This document shows, in pieces, positions 25,129 to 33,879 of a stretch of 47,701 nucleotides of DNA. A model generated the notes under the pieces. The model did no database searches, was not told the origin of the DNA, and saw only the letters and a program-made list of their open reading frames with translations. The number at the start of each line of letters is the position of its first letter. The first letter of the stretch is position 1. The position numbers and the translations under genes were made by a program. The DNA comes from Roseovarius nitratireducens (GTDB lineage: Bacteria; Pseudomonadota; Alphaproteobacteria; Rhodobacterales; Rhodobacteraceae), in contig NZ_PDNI01000032.1 of NCBI RefSeq assembly GCF_002925845.1, forward strand, positions 1 through 47,701, read 5' to 3'.

Positions 25129-26323
25129 GTCTGAAACTCCTTGGTTGACCTTAATCGGTCTGGGTGAAGATGGACCAGACGGGCTGTGCTCTTCAAGCCG
25201 TGACGCGCTGGCGTGGGCCCGCTGCATCATGGGTGCAGAACGCCACCTGTCGCTCCTGCCCGATGGCGCGGCTGAACGGATCGTTTGGCCTGTGCCATTT
25301 TCCGGCGGTGTCGAGCAGTTGATGGCACGGCGCGGACAGCCCACGGTCGTTCTGGCCTCGGGCGATCCGTTCTGGTTCGGGGCCGGGACGACGATCGCCC
25401 AGCGTCTGGACCGCTCGGAATGGCGCGCCTTTCCGGGGCGGTCGAGTTTTTCGCTGGCCGCCGCGCGGCTGGGCTGGGCGCTGGACCGCACACTGTGCCT
25501 TGGCTTGCATGCCGTGCCGCTCGGTCGCCTGCGCCCACACCTCGCGGTTGGACGCCGGATTATCGTCACGCTGCGCGACGGACCAGCCGTCGGGGCGCTT
25601 GCTGGCTATCTGGATGGCTGCGGTTTCGGCGCTTCGAACTGCACCGTGCTCGAAGCTCTCGGCGGCCCAAGGGAACGAGTCACCGCTTGCACGGCCGACA
25701 CTCTGGCGGGACGCGAGTTTGCGCATCCGGTCTGTGTGGCCGTCGAGGTTGCGGGAATGGGCGTGGCGCTGCCGCTCACTGCCGGGCGGCCGGACAGCTG
25801 GTTCAAGAGCGACGGGCAGATCACCAAACAACCCATTCGCGCGATGACGCTCTCGGCGCTCGCCCCACTTCCGTTCGAACATCTTTGGGATATCGGCGGC
25901 GGCTCCGGCTCCATCGGTATCGAATGGCTGCTGTCCGATCCCACCCTGACGGCGACGGCAATCGAGCCTAGCTGCGACCGGACCGCGCGGATTTGCGAGA
26001 ATGCTGACAGGCTGGGCGTCGACCGGTTGAGGGTAATCGAGGGTAAGGCTCCCGACGCGCTCCAAGGCCTCGATAAACCGGATGTGGTATTCGTCGGCGG
26101 CGGGCTGTCGCCTGAACTGCTGGCCTATCTGGAGGCGCTGCGCCCGGGCACGCGGTTGCTGGTCAATGCGGTGACGCTGGAAAGCGAGGCACAGCTGACA
26201 CAGACGCATGCACGGCTTGGCGGCACGCTCATGCGACTCGAGATCGCCAGTGCCGCGCCGATCGGTCCACGGCGCGGCTGGCGCGCCGCCTACCCTATCG
26301 TGCAATGGAGCCACATCCTATGA
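25127..26323 (+). CDS. cobL: Precorrin-6Y C5,15-methyltransferase (decarboxylating) CobL
   Basis: A 398-residue two-domain enzyme. The N-terminal methylase domain (LTLIGLGEDGPDGLCSSS; VLASGDPFWFGAG) methylates C5, and the C-terminal CbiT-like domain (LWDIGGGSGSIGIEWLL) methylates C15 and decarboxylates. The full length matches CobL rather than separate CbiE/CbiT. The start is head-to-head with cobK, overlapping by two bases. Confidence 0.93.
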   Translation: MSETPWLTLIGLGEDGPDGLCSSSRDALAWARCIMGAERHLSLLPDGAAERIVWPVPFSGGVEQLMARRGQPTVVLASGDPFWFGAGTTIAQRLDRSEWRAFPGRSSFSLAAARLGWALDRTLCLGLHAVPLGRLRPHLAVGRRIIVTLRDGPAVGALAGYLDGCGFGASNCTVLEALGGPRERVTACTADTLAGREFAHPVCVAVEVAGMGVALPLTAGRPDSWFKSDGQITKQPIRAMTLSALAPLPFEHLWDIGGGSGSIGIEWLLSDPTLTATAIEPSCDRTARICENADRLGVDRLRVIEGKAPDALQGLDKPDVVFVGGGLSPELLAYLEALRPGTRLLVNAVTLESEAQLTQTHARLGGTLMRLEIASAAPIGPRRGWRAAYPIVQWSHIL

Positions 26324-26691
26324 TCGTCGCGGGGTTCGGATTTTCGACTCGTGCCGACACGGGCAGTCTGCGCGAAGCTCTGGCGCGGGCCTGTGAGGCC
26401 GCCGGTATTGCCGCGCCCGATGCGCTTTCCACTGCAGAAGACAAGGCGGCAGCGCTCGGCCCGCTAGCCAAGGGTCTCGGGCTGCCGGTACATCCGATCC
26501 CGCATGAGAGCCTCATCATCCAAGTAACACAGACGCACTCCGAGCGCGTCGCGGCAGAGCGGTCCACGGGCTCGGTCGCCGAGGCCGCCGCCCTGGCCGG
26601 TGCCGGCCCCGAGGCCCGGCTGTTGACCTCACGTCAACACGCCGAGGACCGCCTTGCCAGTTGTGCCCTAGCCAAAGGAGCCCCTTCATGA
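26320..26691 (+). CDS. cobE: CobE / CbiG C-terminal-like protein
   Basis: A 123-residue protein: [17 protein letters not shown], then [11 protein letters not shown] and HTHSERV-like [10 protein letters not shown], closing with [21 protein letters not shown]. The pattern fits CobE, related to the C-terminal domain of CbiG, of uncertain role in corrin ring synthesis. The ATG at 26320 is preferred because it overlaps the cobL stop by 4 bp; an in-frame ATG at 26305 is possible. Confidence 0.85.
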   Translation: MIVAGFGFSTRADTGSLREALARACEAAGIAAPDALSTAEDKAAALGPLAKGLGLPVHPIPHESLIIQVTQTHSERVAAERSTGSVAEAAALAGAGPEARLLTSRQHAEDRLASCALAKGAPS

Positions 26692-27488
26692 CCGTTCATT
26701 TCGTCGGTGCCGGACCCGGCGCCCCGGACCTGCTGACCCTGCGCGGGCGCGACATCATCGCCAAATGTCCGGTCTGCCTTTATGCTGGTTCTCTGGTGCC
26801 GCAGGCGATCCTGGACCATTGCCCGTCGGATGCACGCATCGTGAACACCGCCGCGATGGACCTTGGGCAGATCATCGCCGAGATCCGTCGCGCCCATGAC
26901 GCCGGTCATGATGTTGCGCGGCTGCATTCCGGCGATTTGTCGATCTGGTCTGCCATGGGCGAACAGATGCGGCGGCTTCGGGCCGAGGGAATCCCGGTTT
27001 CCGTCACCCCAGGAGTGCCCGCCTTCGCCGCGGCCGCCGCCACGCTGGGGACGGAGCTGACCCTGCCGGGACTGGCGCAGTCGGTGGTGTTGACCCGGAC
27101 ATCGGGACGCGCCTCATCGATGCCCCAAGGTGAGACGCTGACCAATTTCGCCGCCACAGGCGCCACGCTGGCGATTCACCTGTCCATCCAAAACATCGCC
27201 CGTGTTGTCGGGGAACTTTCCCCCGCTTACGGCGCGGATTGCCCAATCGCCGTCGTCTATCGCGCCAGCTGGCCGGACGAGACGATCCTGCGCGGCACGC
27301 TGGCCGACATCCGGGGCAAGCTGGGCGAGACTATCCAGCGCACCGCGCTGATTCTTGTCGGCCCGGCCCTAGCCGGCGAAGGGTTCGACGAAAGCTGCCT
27401 TTATGCCGTGGATTACGATCGCCGCTACCGTCCACAAAGTGCGGACAGCCCTTGGGCTAGCTGGAACGAAGAGACGGAAAATGGGTGA
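26688..27488 (+). CDS. cobM: Precorrin-4 C11-methyltransferase CobM
   Basis: A 266-residue SAM methylase: [18 protein letters not shown], then [40 protein letters not shown] and [18 protein letters not shown]. It overlaps cobE by 4 bp and produces precorrin-5. All landmarks are in the usual order and length. Confidence 0.94.
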   Translation: MTVHFVGAGPGAPDLLTLRGRDIIAKCPVCLYAGSLVPQAILDHCPSDARIVNTAAMDLGQIIAEIRRAHDAGHDVARLHSGDLSIWSAMGEQMRRLRAEGIPVSVTPGVPAFAAAAATLGTELTLPGLAQSVVLTRTSGRASSMPQGETLTNFAATGATLAIHLSIQNIARVVGELSPAYGADCPIAVVYRASWPDETILRGTLADIRGKLGETIQRTALILVGPALAGEGFDESCLYAVDYDRRYRPQSADSPWASWNEETENG

Positions 27489-27494
27489 ACACAC

Positions 27495-28805
27495 ATGAAA
27501 GGTCTGCTGATTTCTGCGCCCTCATCCGGCACGGGCAAGACCACGGTGATGCTTGGTCTGCTGCGGGCGCTGGCAGACGACGGGTTCGTTGTCCAGCCTT
27601 TCAAGTCTGGGCCGGATTACATCGACCCCGCCTTCCATAAGGCGGCCTGCGGGCAATTGAGCTTCAACCTCGATGGCTGGGCCATGGGTCCGGCGCTGTG
27701 GCAGGCGATCACCGCACGTGCGCACGGCGCGAGTATCTGTGTGGCCGAAGGGTCGATGGGCCTGTTTGACGGGGTTGCAACGCGTGGCCAGCAGGGCTTT
27801 GGCAGCAGCGCCGAAACCGCGCTCGCCATGGGTTGGCCGGTGCTGCTTGTGCTAGATGTCGGCGGACAGGCGCAATCCGCAGCCGCCACGGCCCTGGGGT
27901 TCCGCAGCTACCTGCCCGACCTGCCGTTTGCCGGGGTGATTCTGAACCGCGTGGCCTCGCCCCGGCATGAGCGGCTGACGCGACTGGGGATGGAGCGCGC
28001 GGGGCTGCCGGTGCTGGGGGTGCTGCCAAGGCGGGGCGATTTGACCTTGCCCGAACGGCATCTCGGTCTGGTTCAGGCGGTGGAACATCCCGATCTTGAT
28101 GCCGCGATTGCGAGCTATGCCAGTTTTCTACGCGAGCATGTGGACCTGGCAGCCATCCGCGCAGCGGCAAAGGGTAGGCAACTGCCCGCCGACCCGCCCG
28201 CCCTGCCCTGCCCCCCGGCGCAGCGCATCGCCATCGCGCAGGATGCGGCGTTTTCCTTTACTTATCCGCATCTGCTGGAAGGCTGGCAGGCGGCGGGGGC
28301 CGAGATCCTGCCCTTTTCGCCGCTCGCCGATGAGGCACCGCACGCAGACGCCGATCTCGTCTGGCTACCCGGCGGCTATCCGGAACTGCACGCCGACAAG
28401 CTGGCCGCGGCCGAGACCTTCCGCGCGGGCCTGCGACGCCATGCCGAGACCCGCCCCGTTCATGGCGAATGCGGCGGCTACATGGCGCTTGGTGAGGCAC
28501 TGATCGACAAGTCGGGCACGAGGCACAAGATGGCGGGGCTGCTCGGTCTTGTGACCAGTTACGAGAAACGCAAATTCCACCTTGGTTACCGCCGGGCAGT
28601 TCTGCAGGCACCACTACCCGGTTTTGCGCCAGGAACCGCCTTGCGTGGGCACGAGTTTCACTACTCCACCATAATTGAACAGCCCGATCCGGCGTTGGCG
28701 GACGTGCGTGACGCAGATGGCAATCTGGTGCCTGAAACAGGCTCGTATCGGGGCAATGTCTCCGGCACGTTCTTTCATCTGATCACGCAAGAGGAATACG
28801 CATGA
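27495..28805 (+). CDS. cobB: Hydrogenobyrinic acid a,c-diamide synthase CobB
   Basis: A 436-residue glutamine-dependent amidotransferase. The ATP-binding domain opens with LLISAPSSGTGKTTVMLGLL and FKSGPDYIDPAFH. The glutaminase domain contains WLPGGYPELH and the nucleophile in HGECGGYMALG. In the aerobic pathway it acts before cobalt insertion by CobNST. It follows cobM by 6 bp and overlaps cobA by 4 bp. Confidence 0.94.
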   Translation: MKGLLISAPSSGTGKTTVMLGLLRALADDGFVVQPFKSGPDYIDPAFHKAACGQLSFNLDGWAMGPALWQAITARAHGASICVAEGSMGLFDGVATRGQQGFGSSAETALAMGWPVLLVLDVGGQAQSAAATALGFRSYLPDLPFAGVILNRVASPRHERLTRLGMERAGLPVLGVLPRRGDLTLPERHLGLVQAVEHPDLDAAIASYASFLREHVDLAAIRAAAKGRQLPADPPALPCPPAQRIAIAQDAAFSFTYPHLLEGWQAAGAEILPFSPLADEAPHADADLVWLPGGYPELHADKLAAAETFRAGLRRHAETRPVHGECGGYMALGEALIDKSGTRHKMAGLLGLVTSYEKRKFHLGYRRAVLQAPLPGFAPGTALRGHEFHYSTIIEQPDPALADVRDADGNLVPETGSYRGNVSGTFFHLITQEEYA

Positions 28806-29518
28806 CAGGCTTTGTCAGCTTTGTAAGTTCAGGGCCAGGAGACCCGGAGCTCTTGACGCTCAAGGCGGTGGACCGGCTCAAGCGGGCAGACGCGGTTCTG
28901 TTTGATGACCTCTCGTCTGGCCCGATCCTGAGCCATGTGCGCAAAGGGGCCGATCTGGTGGGTGTGGGTAAGCGTGCCGGACGGCCTTCACCCAAGCAAA
29001 ACCATGTTAGCCGTCTTCTCGTCGACTACGCACAGCTGAACCAACGAGTAGTGCGGCTTAAATCCGGCGACAGCGGGATTTTCGGCCGACTGGAGGAAGA
29101 GGTCAACGCGCTAAGAGAAGCTGCCATCCCTTACGAAATCATTCCCGGCGTCCCGTCTGCCTGCGCCGCAGCTGCAGCTGTCGGAATCCCGCTGACTCGT
29201 CGCCTGACGGCACGGCGGGTCCAGTTTATCACCGGGCATGACGTCACGGGTCAGTTGCCTGAAAACCTGAATCTCGTCGCTCTCTCCGACCCATTCGCCT
29301 CAACTGTCGTGTTCATGGGCAAGCGAACATTCCCCAAACTGATATCCCTTCTTTGCGACGCCGGTCTCCCCGAGACCACGCCCGCCATGCTGGCCGAAGG
29401 CGTCAGTACCCCCGAACAGCATATCGAACGCCACACGGTGCGGTCCCTGGCCGAGCAACTGTCGCGCGACATCAGCGAGAAACCGGCGCTGATCCTTTAT
29501 GGGCCGCTGGCCAGATGA
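28802..29518 (+). CDS. cobA: Uroporphyrinogen-III C-methyltransferase CobA (SUMT)
   Basis: A 238-residue stand-alone SUMT: VSSGPGDPELLTLKAV, ADAVLFDDL, VRLKSGDSGIFGRLEEEV, IIPGVPSACAAAAAVGIPLT and VVFMGKRTFPKL. It makes precorrin-2, the branch point into corrins. It has no CysG-type dehydrogenase domain. It overlaps cobB and the next gene by 4 bp each. Confidence 0.92.
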   Translation: MTGFVSFVSSGPGDPELLTLKAVDRLKRADAVLFDDLSSGPILSHVRKGADLVGVGKRAGRPSPKQNHVSRLLVDYAQLNQRVVRLKSGDSGIFGRLEEEVNALREAAIPYEIIPGVPSACAAAAAVGIPLTRRLTARRVQFITGHDVTGQLPENLNLVALSDPFASTVVFMGKRTFPKLISLLCDAGLPETTPAMLAEGVSTPEQHIERHTVRSLAEQLSRDISEKPALILYGPLAR

Positions 29519-29847
29519 CCGACCGCACGATAACCGTTACCGTCTGTTCCTCTTGCCCGCTGGGACGCACAGCATTCTCCGATCAATTGCGGGATCGTCT
29601 CGAGATGGATCCGCACCCACCGAGGGTGACGACGCGTGAGTGCATGTCGGGCTGCGCCCGTCCCTCCACTCTTGCGGTCAGGGCGCCGGGTAAGACCGCC
29701 TACCTCTTCGGCGATTTGAGCGAAGACGACGTGCCGCTGATCGAGAACTTCCTGCGCCTGTATCGCGAGTCGGACACCGGGGATATTGCCGATGCGCGTG
29801 TTCTTGAAGACCTGCGTTTCAAGGCAATCGCACGGATCCCGGGGTGA
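29515..29847 (+). CDS. DUF1636 family predicted metal-binding protein (copy 2)
   Basis: A 110-residue paralogue of the gene at 16366. Cysteine pairs fall in VCSSCPLGR and TRECMSGCARPS, followed by LAVRAPGKTAYLFGDLSEDD, a typical DUF1636 C-terminal half. The ATG at 29515 overlaps the cobA stop by 4 bp. The cob operon thus starts and ends with members of this family. Confidence 0.8.
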   Translation: MTDRTITVTVCSSCPLGRTAFSDQLRDRLEMDPHPPRVTTRECMSGCARPSTLAVRAPGKTAYLFGDLSEDDVPLIENFLRLYRESDTGDIADARVLEDLRFKAIARIPG

Positions 29848-29907
29848 AGTGGGCCGTCATATGCGGTCAGGATGTCGCTTGTCGTCTGAACTCATCCGCG
29901 TTTGGCA

Positions 29908-29937
29908 TTGACGGCGCGGTCGCCGAAAGGACATAGA
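29908..29937 (+). promoter_or_regulatory. Candidate promoter of the cbtB-cbtA-cobF transcript
   Basis: TTGACG (29908-29913), an 18-base spacer and CATAGA (29932-29937). Transcription would begin at about 29945, just before the second riboswitch. Only the -35 is a good match. Confidence 0.4.
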
Positions 29938-29954
29938 TTGAACGTGGCGTCCCA

Positions 29955-30135
29955 CTCGGTCTTACGATTGGGACTTAATACGGGAACAGGGAAACAGAAA
30001 GCGAAACGAACCCCCGACCGCCCCCGCGACTGTATGCGGCGAGCGACCTTTCGTTAGACCACTGCCGGAGCCAAGGCGTCCGGTGGGAAGGTGAAAGGCC
30101 CGCAGCGACCCGCGAGTCAGGAGACCGGCCACAGG
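29955..30135 (+). promoter_or_regulatory. Cobalamin riboswitch 2
   Basis: Cobalamin aptamer landmarks in order: GGGAACAGGGAAAC, GACCGCCCCCGCGACTGT, CCACTGCCGGAGCC, GGTGGGAAGGTG and the B12 box GCGAGTCAGGAGACCGGCC (30112-30130). A hairpin GCCGTC-GGGTGT-GACGGC (30152-30169) sits directly before the ribosome binding site AAGGAG (30170-30175) of cbtB, a natural expression platform for translational control. It makes cobalt uptake responsive to B12. Confidence 0.92.
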
Positions 30136-30181
30136 AAACGTAACTTGAATCGCCGTCGGGTGTGACGGCAAGGAGAAAACA

Positions 30182-30352
30182 ATGACGCAAGTTATCGCCA
30201 AAAGAACTGGAACCCAGACCAAGGCATTCAGCATTCTGTTCGTCGCCATCATGGGCGCGGGTATCGTGTTCTTTTCCGGCCACGCCCAATCGGCGGCGCT
30301 GCACGACGCGGCCCATGATATGCGCCACGCGACCGGCTTCCCCTGTCACTAA
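30182..30352 (+). CDS. cbtB: CbtB cobalt transporter subunit
   Basis: A 56-residue protein with one membrane helix (about 17-33, FSILFVAIMGAGIVFF) and a His-rich C-terminus (HDAAHDMRHATGFPCH), the hallmark of CbtB. The ATG at 30182 follows AAGGAG. It is too short for normal gene-length limits but its position after a cobalamin riboswitch and before cbtA is diagnostic. Confidence 0.92.
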   Translation: MTQVIAKRTGTQTKAFSILFVAIMGAGIVFFSGHAQSAALHDAAHDMRHATGFPCH

Positions 30353-30370
30353 GCGAACAAGGAAAATCCG

Positions 30371-31093
30371 ATGTTGATGCGCATGCTGGCCGGCGGGCTA
30401 ATCGCCGGCTTTGGCGCAGGGCTGTTCGCGGCCGTGTTGCATTTCGCCTTCGTGCAGGAGCTCATTCTCCGCGCGGAACTTTATGAAACCGGGGAGCTGG
30501 TCCATTTCGGCACAGGTGCCGGTGGTGATGAGACCGTGGCCATTAGCGATAACGGCCACGATCACAGCCATGGCGATGCGGACGGCGCCGACTCCTCAAC
30601 CCTCGCGCGCAACGTGATGACCATGCTCTTCACCGGGCTGATCTACGCGGGCTACGGGCTGGTCCTGGCCTCAGCCTATCAGGTTGCCGGGCTGTTCGGG
30701 CGACAGATTTCGTTGCAACAGGGCATCCTCTGGGGCATCGCGGGCTTCGCCTCTTTCCAGTTGGCGCCGGCGATGGGGCTCGCGCCCGAGTTGCCGGGGA
30801 CCACTGCCGCAGATATCGCGCTGCGCCAGATCTGGTGGCTCGGCACCGTCCTGGCCACGGGTGCGGGACTGGCGCTGATCGGCTATGGCCGCAGCCTGCC
30901 TTTTGTCATCGGCGGTGTCGCCTTGCTTGCCCTGCCCCATGTCATCGGGGCGCCAATGCTTGAGGGCTTTCACGGCATCGCGCCGCCGGAACTGGCGGGC
31001 GAATTCTCGGCTCGCGTGCTGGGCGTCGGTCTGGCGGTCTGGGCGTTGCTCGGTTGGCTTACCGCGCGGTTCGCAGCTCCTGAAGCGGCCTGA
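30371..31093 (+). CDS. cbtA: CbtA cobalt transporter subunit
   Basis: A 240-residue inner-membrane protein with about five helices (near 5-22, 80-105, 115-135, 155-175 and 215-232). Between the first and second lies a His/Asp-rich loop (NGHDHSHGDADGADSS, about 57-72) suited to metal binding. The family is a predicted cobalt importer controlled by B12 riboswitches. It follows cbtB by 18 bp. Confidence 0.92.
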   Translation: MLMRMLAGGLIAGFGAGLFAAVLHFAFVQELILRAELYETGELVHFGTGAGGDETVAISDNGHDHSHGDADGADSSTLARNVMTMLFTGLIYAGYGLVLASAYQVAGLFGRQISLQQGILWGIAGFASFQLAPAMGLAPELPGTTAADIALRQIWWLGTVLATGAGLALIGYGRSLPFVIGGVALLALPHVIGAPMLEGFHGIAPPELAGEFSARVLGVGLAVWALLGWLTARFAAPEAA

Positions 31094-31124
31094 TCAGGGT
31101 GGTAGCGATGGTTCGAACTTCACA

Positions 31125-31883
31125 ATGATCCGTGATCTCTGGCTCATCGGTATCGGCACCGGAAGCGAAGCGCATGTCACCCTCCAAGGCATGCAGGCGC
31201 TTCGCGACGCGGCGGTTATTCTGCTTCCACTCAAGGGAGAAGAAAAGGAAACGCTGGCGATCCTGCGCCAGCGCATCATCACTGCAAGCCGAACCGACGC
31301 CCAGGTTCTGACCTTCGATTACCCGGTCCGCGACCCCGCCCTGCCCTATCTGGAAAGGGTGTCGGCCTGGCACGACGAGATTGCGCGGAGGTGGCAGGCT
31401 GCAATGGAGAACGCGGCGGCAATTGGCCCGGTCGCACTTCTGGTCTGGGGAGACCCTTCGCTTTACGATAGCACGTTGCGTATTGCCGCAAGGTTAACCC
31501 CGAAACCATCTGTTCGTCTCATACCCGGAATTACTGCGATACAGGCATTGACAGCGGCCCACGCAATCCCGCTGAATTCGATCAATGGGCCTGTGCATAT
31601 CACCACGGGGCGACGATTGCGCAGTTCTGGTGTGCCTTCGGGGGAAACGACGGTTGTCGTGATGTTGGACGGACAGTGCTCGTTTCAGGAACTCGATCCA
31701 GAGGGGCTGCATATCTGGTGGGGGGCCTATTTGGCATCTGAAAACGAGATTTTGATCGAAGGTCCGCTCCATGAAGTGGGCAACGAAATTGTCCAAAAGC
31801 GCGCCGAGGCCCGTGCACGGAACGGTTGGATTATGGATAGCTATCTTCTCCGTCGAGAAGACAATCCTTCACGCCTGTTTTGA
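31125..31883 (+). CDS. cobF: Precorrin-6A synthase (deacetylating) CobF
   Basis: A 252-residue SAM methylase of the aerobic pathway: LWLIGIGTGSEAHVTLQG, VILLPLKGEEKETLA, LLVWGDPSLYDSTLRIA and LIPGITAIQALTAAHAI. It methylates C1 of precorrin-5 with loss of acetate. It lies 31 bp after cbtA, so it is probably under riboswitch 2 rather than with the other methylases. The ATG at 31125 gives the usual length. Confidence 0.9.
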   Translation: MIRDLWLIGIGTGSEAHVTLQGMQALRDAAVILLPLKGEEKETLAILRQRIITASRTDAQVLTFDYPVRDPALPYLERVSAWHDEIARRWQAAMENAAAIGPVALLVWGDPSLYDSTLRIAARLTPKPSVRLIPGITAIQALTAAHAIPLNSINGPVHITTGRRLRSSGVPSGETTVVVMLDGQCSFQELDPEGLHIWWGAYLASENEILIEGPLHEVGNEIVQKRAEARARNGWIMDSYLLRREDNPSRLF

Positions 31884-32058
31884 CCTGGTATTCGATAGCG
31901 TTAAGGTGGGCTATCACCTACAGTTCTTCTGCGCCCAGCCCAAATTGTCGCGTGAAGTTCGGACAAGCAAAAGAGTGGAATTCCGTCCCAACCCGAAATG
32001 ACCCGACTGTCGTGAAAGGACGAGTTTCACTGGCAGGAAGAGGGTTAAATCGCATAGA

Positions 32059-32787
32059 TCACCCGATCCGCCCCAACACCGGAAACGCATCGAGCAGCCA
32101 ATAGGAAAGCGCGCTCAACTGTCCGGTGATCATGGCCAGACCCATCAGAATCATCACCACGCCCGCGCCCTGATGCAGACGGTGCCCCACGCGACCCACT
32201 CCGCGCAGACGACCTGTCAGGCGGTCGGTGAAGGCGGCGACAACAAGGAACGGGACGCCAAGCCCGGCGGAGTAGATCGCAAGGAGCGCCACGCCCTGCC
32301 CGATCGTTGCACTTGTCGCGCTCGCCGTCAGGATCGCGCCAAGGATCGGGCCGATGCAGGGGGTCCAGCCAAAGCCGAAGGCGAGCCCAAGCACGTAAGA
32401 GCCCGGGGGGCGTCCTCCCGGCAGATCGACGTGAAACCGAAAATCCCGCTCCATCGCCTGAATACGTGCCGCCCCCAGCATGAAGAGCCCGAACAGGATG
32501 ATGATCCCACCGCCGAGGAAGTTGAGCTCATACCGCCAGCGCAGCAAGGATTGTCCGAGGGCTGTGGCCGAGGCCCCGAGGATCATGAAGATCGTGGAAA
32601 AACCCAGCACGAACCAGAGGCTTAGCCAGACGACCTGACCGCGCCGGGGTGCCACCGCGCCGCCTACCGAGCGCCCGGCGATATAGGAGACATAGCCGGG
32701 CACCAATGGTAGCACACAGGGTGAGACAAAGGATATCGCACCCGCCAGAAGGGCCGCGGTCATCCCGATGAGCGAGAGGTCAGCCAT
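32059..32787 (-). CDS. ccdA: CcdA-family thiol-disulfide reductant transporter
   Basis: A 242-residue polytopic membrane protein of the DsbD/CcdA group. The two half-repeats each carry a conserved cysteine: SFVSPCVLPLVPGY (Cys24) and FGFGWTPCIGPILGA. It passes electrons from cytoplasmic thioredoxin to periplasmic thioredoxin-like proteins. It is the last gene of the copper cluster, overlapping the gene before it by 8 bp, and probably reduces the TlpA- and DsbE-like proteins encoded upstream. Confidence 0.88.
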   Translation of the reverse strand: MADLSLIGMTAALLAGAISFVSPCVLPLVPGYVSYIAGRSVGGAVAPRRGQVVWLSLWFVLGFSTIFMILGASATALGQSLLRWRYELNFLGGGIIILFGLFMLGAARIQAMERDFRFHVDLPGGRPPGSYVLGLAFGFGWTPCIGPILGAILTASATSATIGQGVALLAIYSAGLGVPFLVVAAFTDRLTGRLRGVGRVGHRLHQGAGVVMILMGLAMITGQLSALSYWLLDAFPVLGRIG

Positions 32788-33280
32788 GCGTCACCTCCAG
32801 CGTTCTCTGTCGCCATGGCCACCAACCAAGAGCATAGGAATAGGCCGCAGTCGGAATGACCACCCATTGCAGGATCGGGCTCAACCCTGCATCGATCACG
32901 GGAATGACAGGCATGAGATCGCGGTAAGCCCAAGCCTCATGGATCTCGATGTTTAGCCATTCGCTGAAGATCGTGTAGCCGACACCGAAGATCAGCGCAG
33001 CAAGGAGAATGCTGGGCCCTTGCGTCTGCGGCCACGTGGGTCGGCCGAACAGCAAGAGCGCAAGAAAGAAAGTGCTGAGGGTGGTCAGGATATCGCCCCC
33101 GGTGCAGTGCACCGCCGCGAAGACGATCTCCCCGGGCGCTCCGGTCAGCCAGATCGTGTAAAGCGGAATATGCGCGAACTCCCAGAGCAGGTGCGCAATG
33201 GCGGAGAATACGAGATACCGGCGCAGGATGACCAGCCAGTTGCGCGTCTCCGCCACATGGGTGAACGGGATTGCCGTCAT
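32780..33280 (-). CDS. Conserved integral membrane protein of unknown function
   Basis: A 166-residue protein with four to five predicted helices. Notable polar residues in membrane-facing segments include HLLWEFAHIPLY, HCTGGDI and SEWLNIEIHEAWAYRD, with conserved-looking His, Glu and Trp. I do not recognise a named family. It overlaps the SCO-like gene upstream by 4 bp and ccdA downstream by 8 bp, so it is translated with them. A metal- or haem-ligand role is possible but unproven. Confidence 0.75.
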   Translation of the reverse strand: MTAIPFTHVAETRNWLVILRRYLVFSAIAHLLWEFAHIPLYTIWLTGAPGEIVFAAVHCTGGDILTTLSTFFLALLLFGRPTWPQTQGPSILLAALIFGVGYTIFSEWLNIEIHEAWAYRDLMPVIPVIDAGLSPILQWVVIPTAAYSYALGWWPWRQRTLEVTHG

Positions 33281-33879
33281 TGGAATAGTCCCAAGATGCT
33301 GTCGAACCAGCCAGGCTCCGGGGGTGGTGCGTTAGCCAGCTCGCTAAGGTACAGGATGAGATTCACGTGGCCAAACCCGGTGCCGTGGAAAATGGCAGTA
33401 TGTCGCCCGCCCCGATCAATGATGTGAACCATTGGCGTGCTGCCATTGCGATCAGAAAGGGCGGAAAAGTTCGCCCTTGTTTTGACCGCGTCTCCCTTCG
33501 ACGTTATCGCATGCCAATTCGCTCGATCCCAGCCAACTCCTGTGGCGGGGCCAACGGTCAGGAAAGTAACCCACTCGCGCATCGGGGTGATGTTTACCCC
33601 CTCCTGCACCTTGCGCAGCAGCGCCTGCTGGGCCTCGCACGGCGCGCCGCAGCCCTCGGGCGCGAAGGTGACCACGACGATCCGGTCCTGCCGGGCTTCC
33701 AGCCGCAGGACTCCGCCATCGGCATCGGTCCCGCGCAGACGCGGCGTGCGCCGCAGGTCGGTCGGCTCGAACGCAGGTTCCCGCTCGGCCATCACCTCGT
33801 CGATCCGCTCGCCTGGATGATGCGCGATTGCCGAACCTGCCGGGAACAGGATGGCCAAAATGAACAGGATGCGTCTCAT
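33277..33879 (-). CDS. SCO-like thioredoxin-fold periplasmic protein
   Basis: A 200-residue protein with a signal peptide (about 1-19) and a thioredoxin-like fold. The motif FAPEGCGAPCEAQQALL gives Cys77 and Cys81 with the CxxxC spacing of SCO copper chaperones, and the later strand reads TPMVHIIDRGG. Family SCO proteins use two Cys and one distal His for copper; which histidine would serve here is unclear. It is a second, divergent SCO-like gene beside a classical one, overlapping PCuAC by 4 bp. Confidence 0.75.
   Translation of the reverse strand: MRRILFILAILFPAGSAIAHHPGERIDEVMAEREPAFEPTDLRRTPRLRGTDADGGVLRLEARQDRIVVVTFAPEGCGAPCEAQQALLRKVQEGVNITPMREWVTFLTVGPATGVGWDRANWHAITSKGDAVKTRANFSALSDRNGSTPMVHIIDRGGRHTAIFHGTGFGHVNLILYLSELANAPPPEPGWFDSILGLFQ

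Noticed and set aside
31893-31915. Inverted repeat GATAGC...GCTATC after cobF as a terminator
   Set aside because: Only 6 bp, wide loop and no U-tract; too weak to call.
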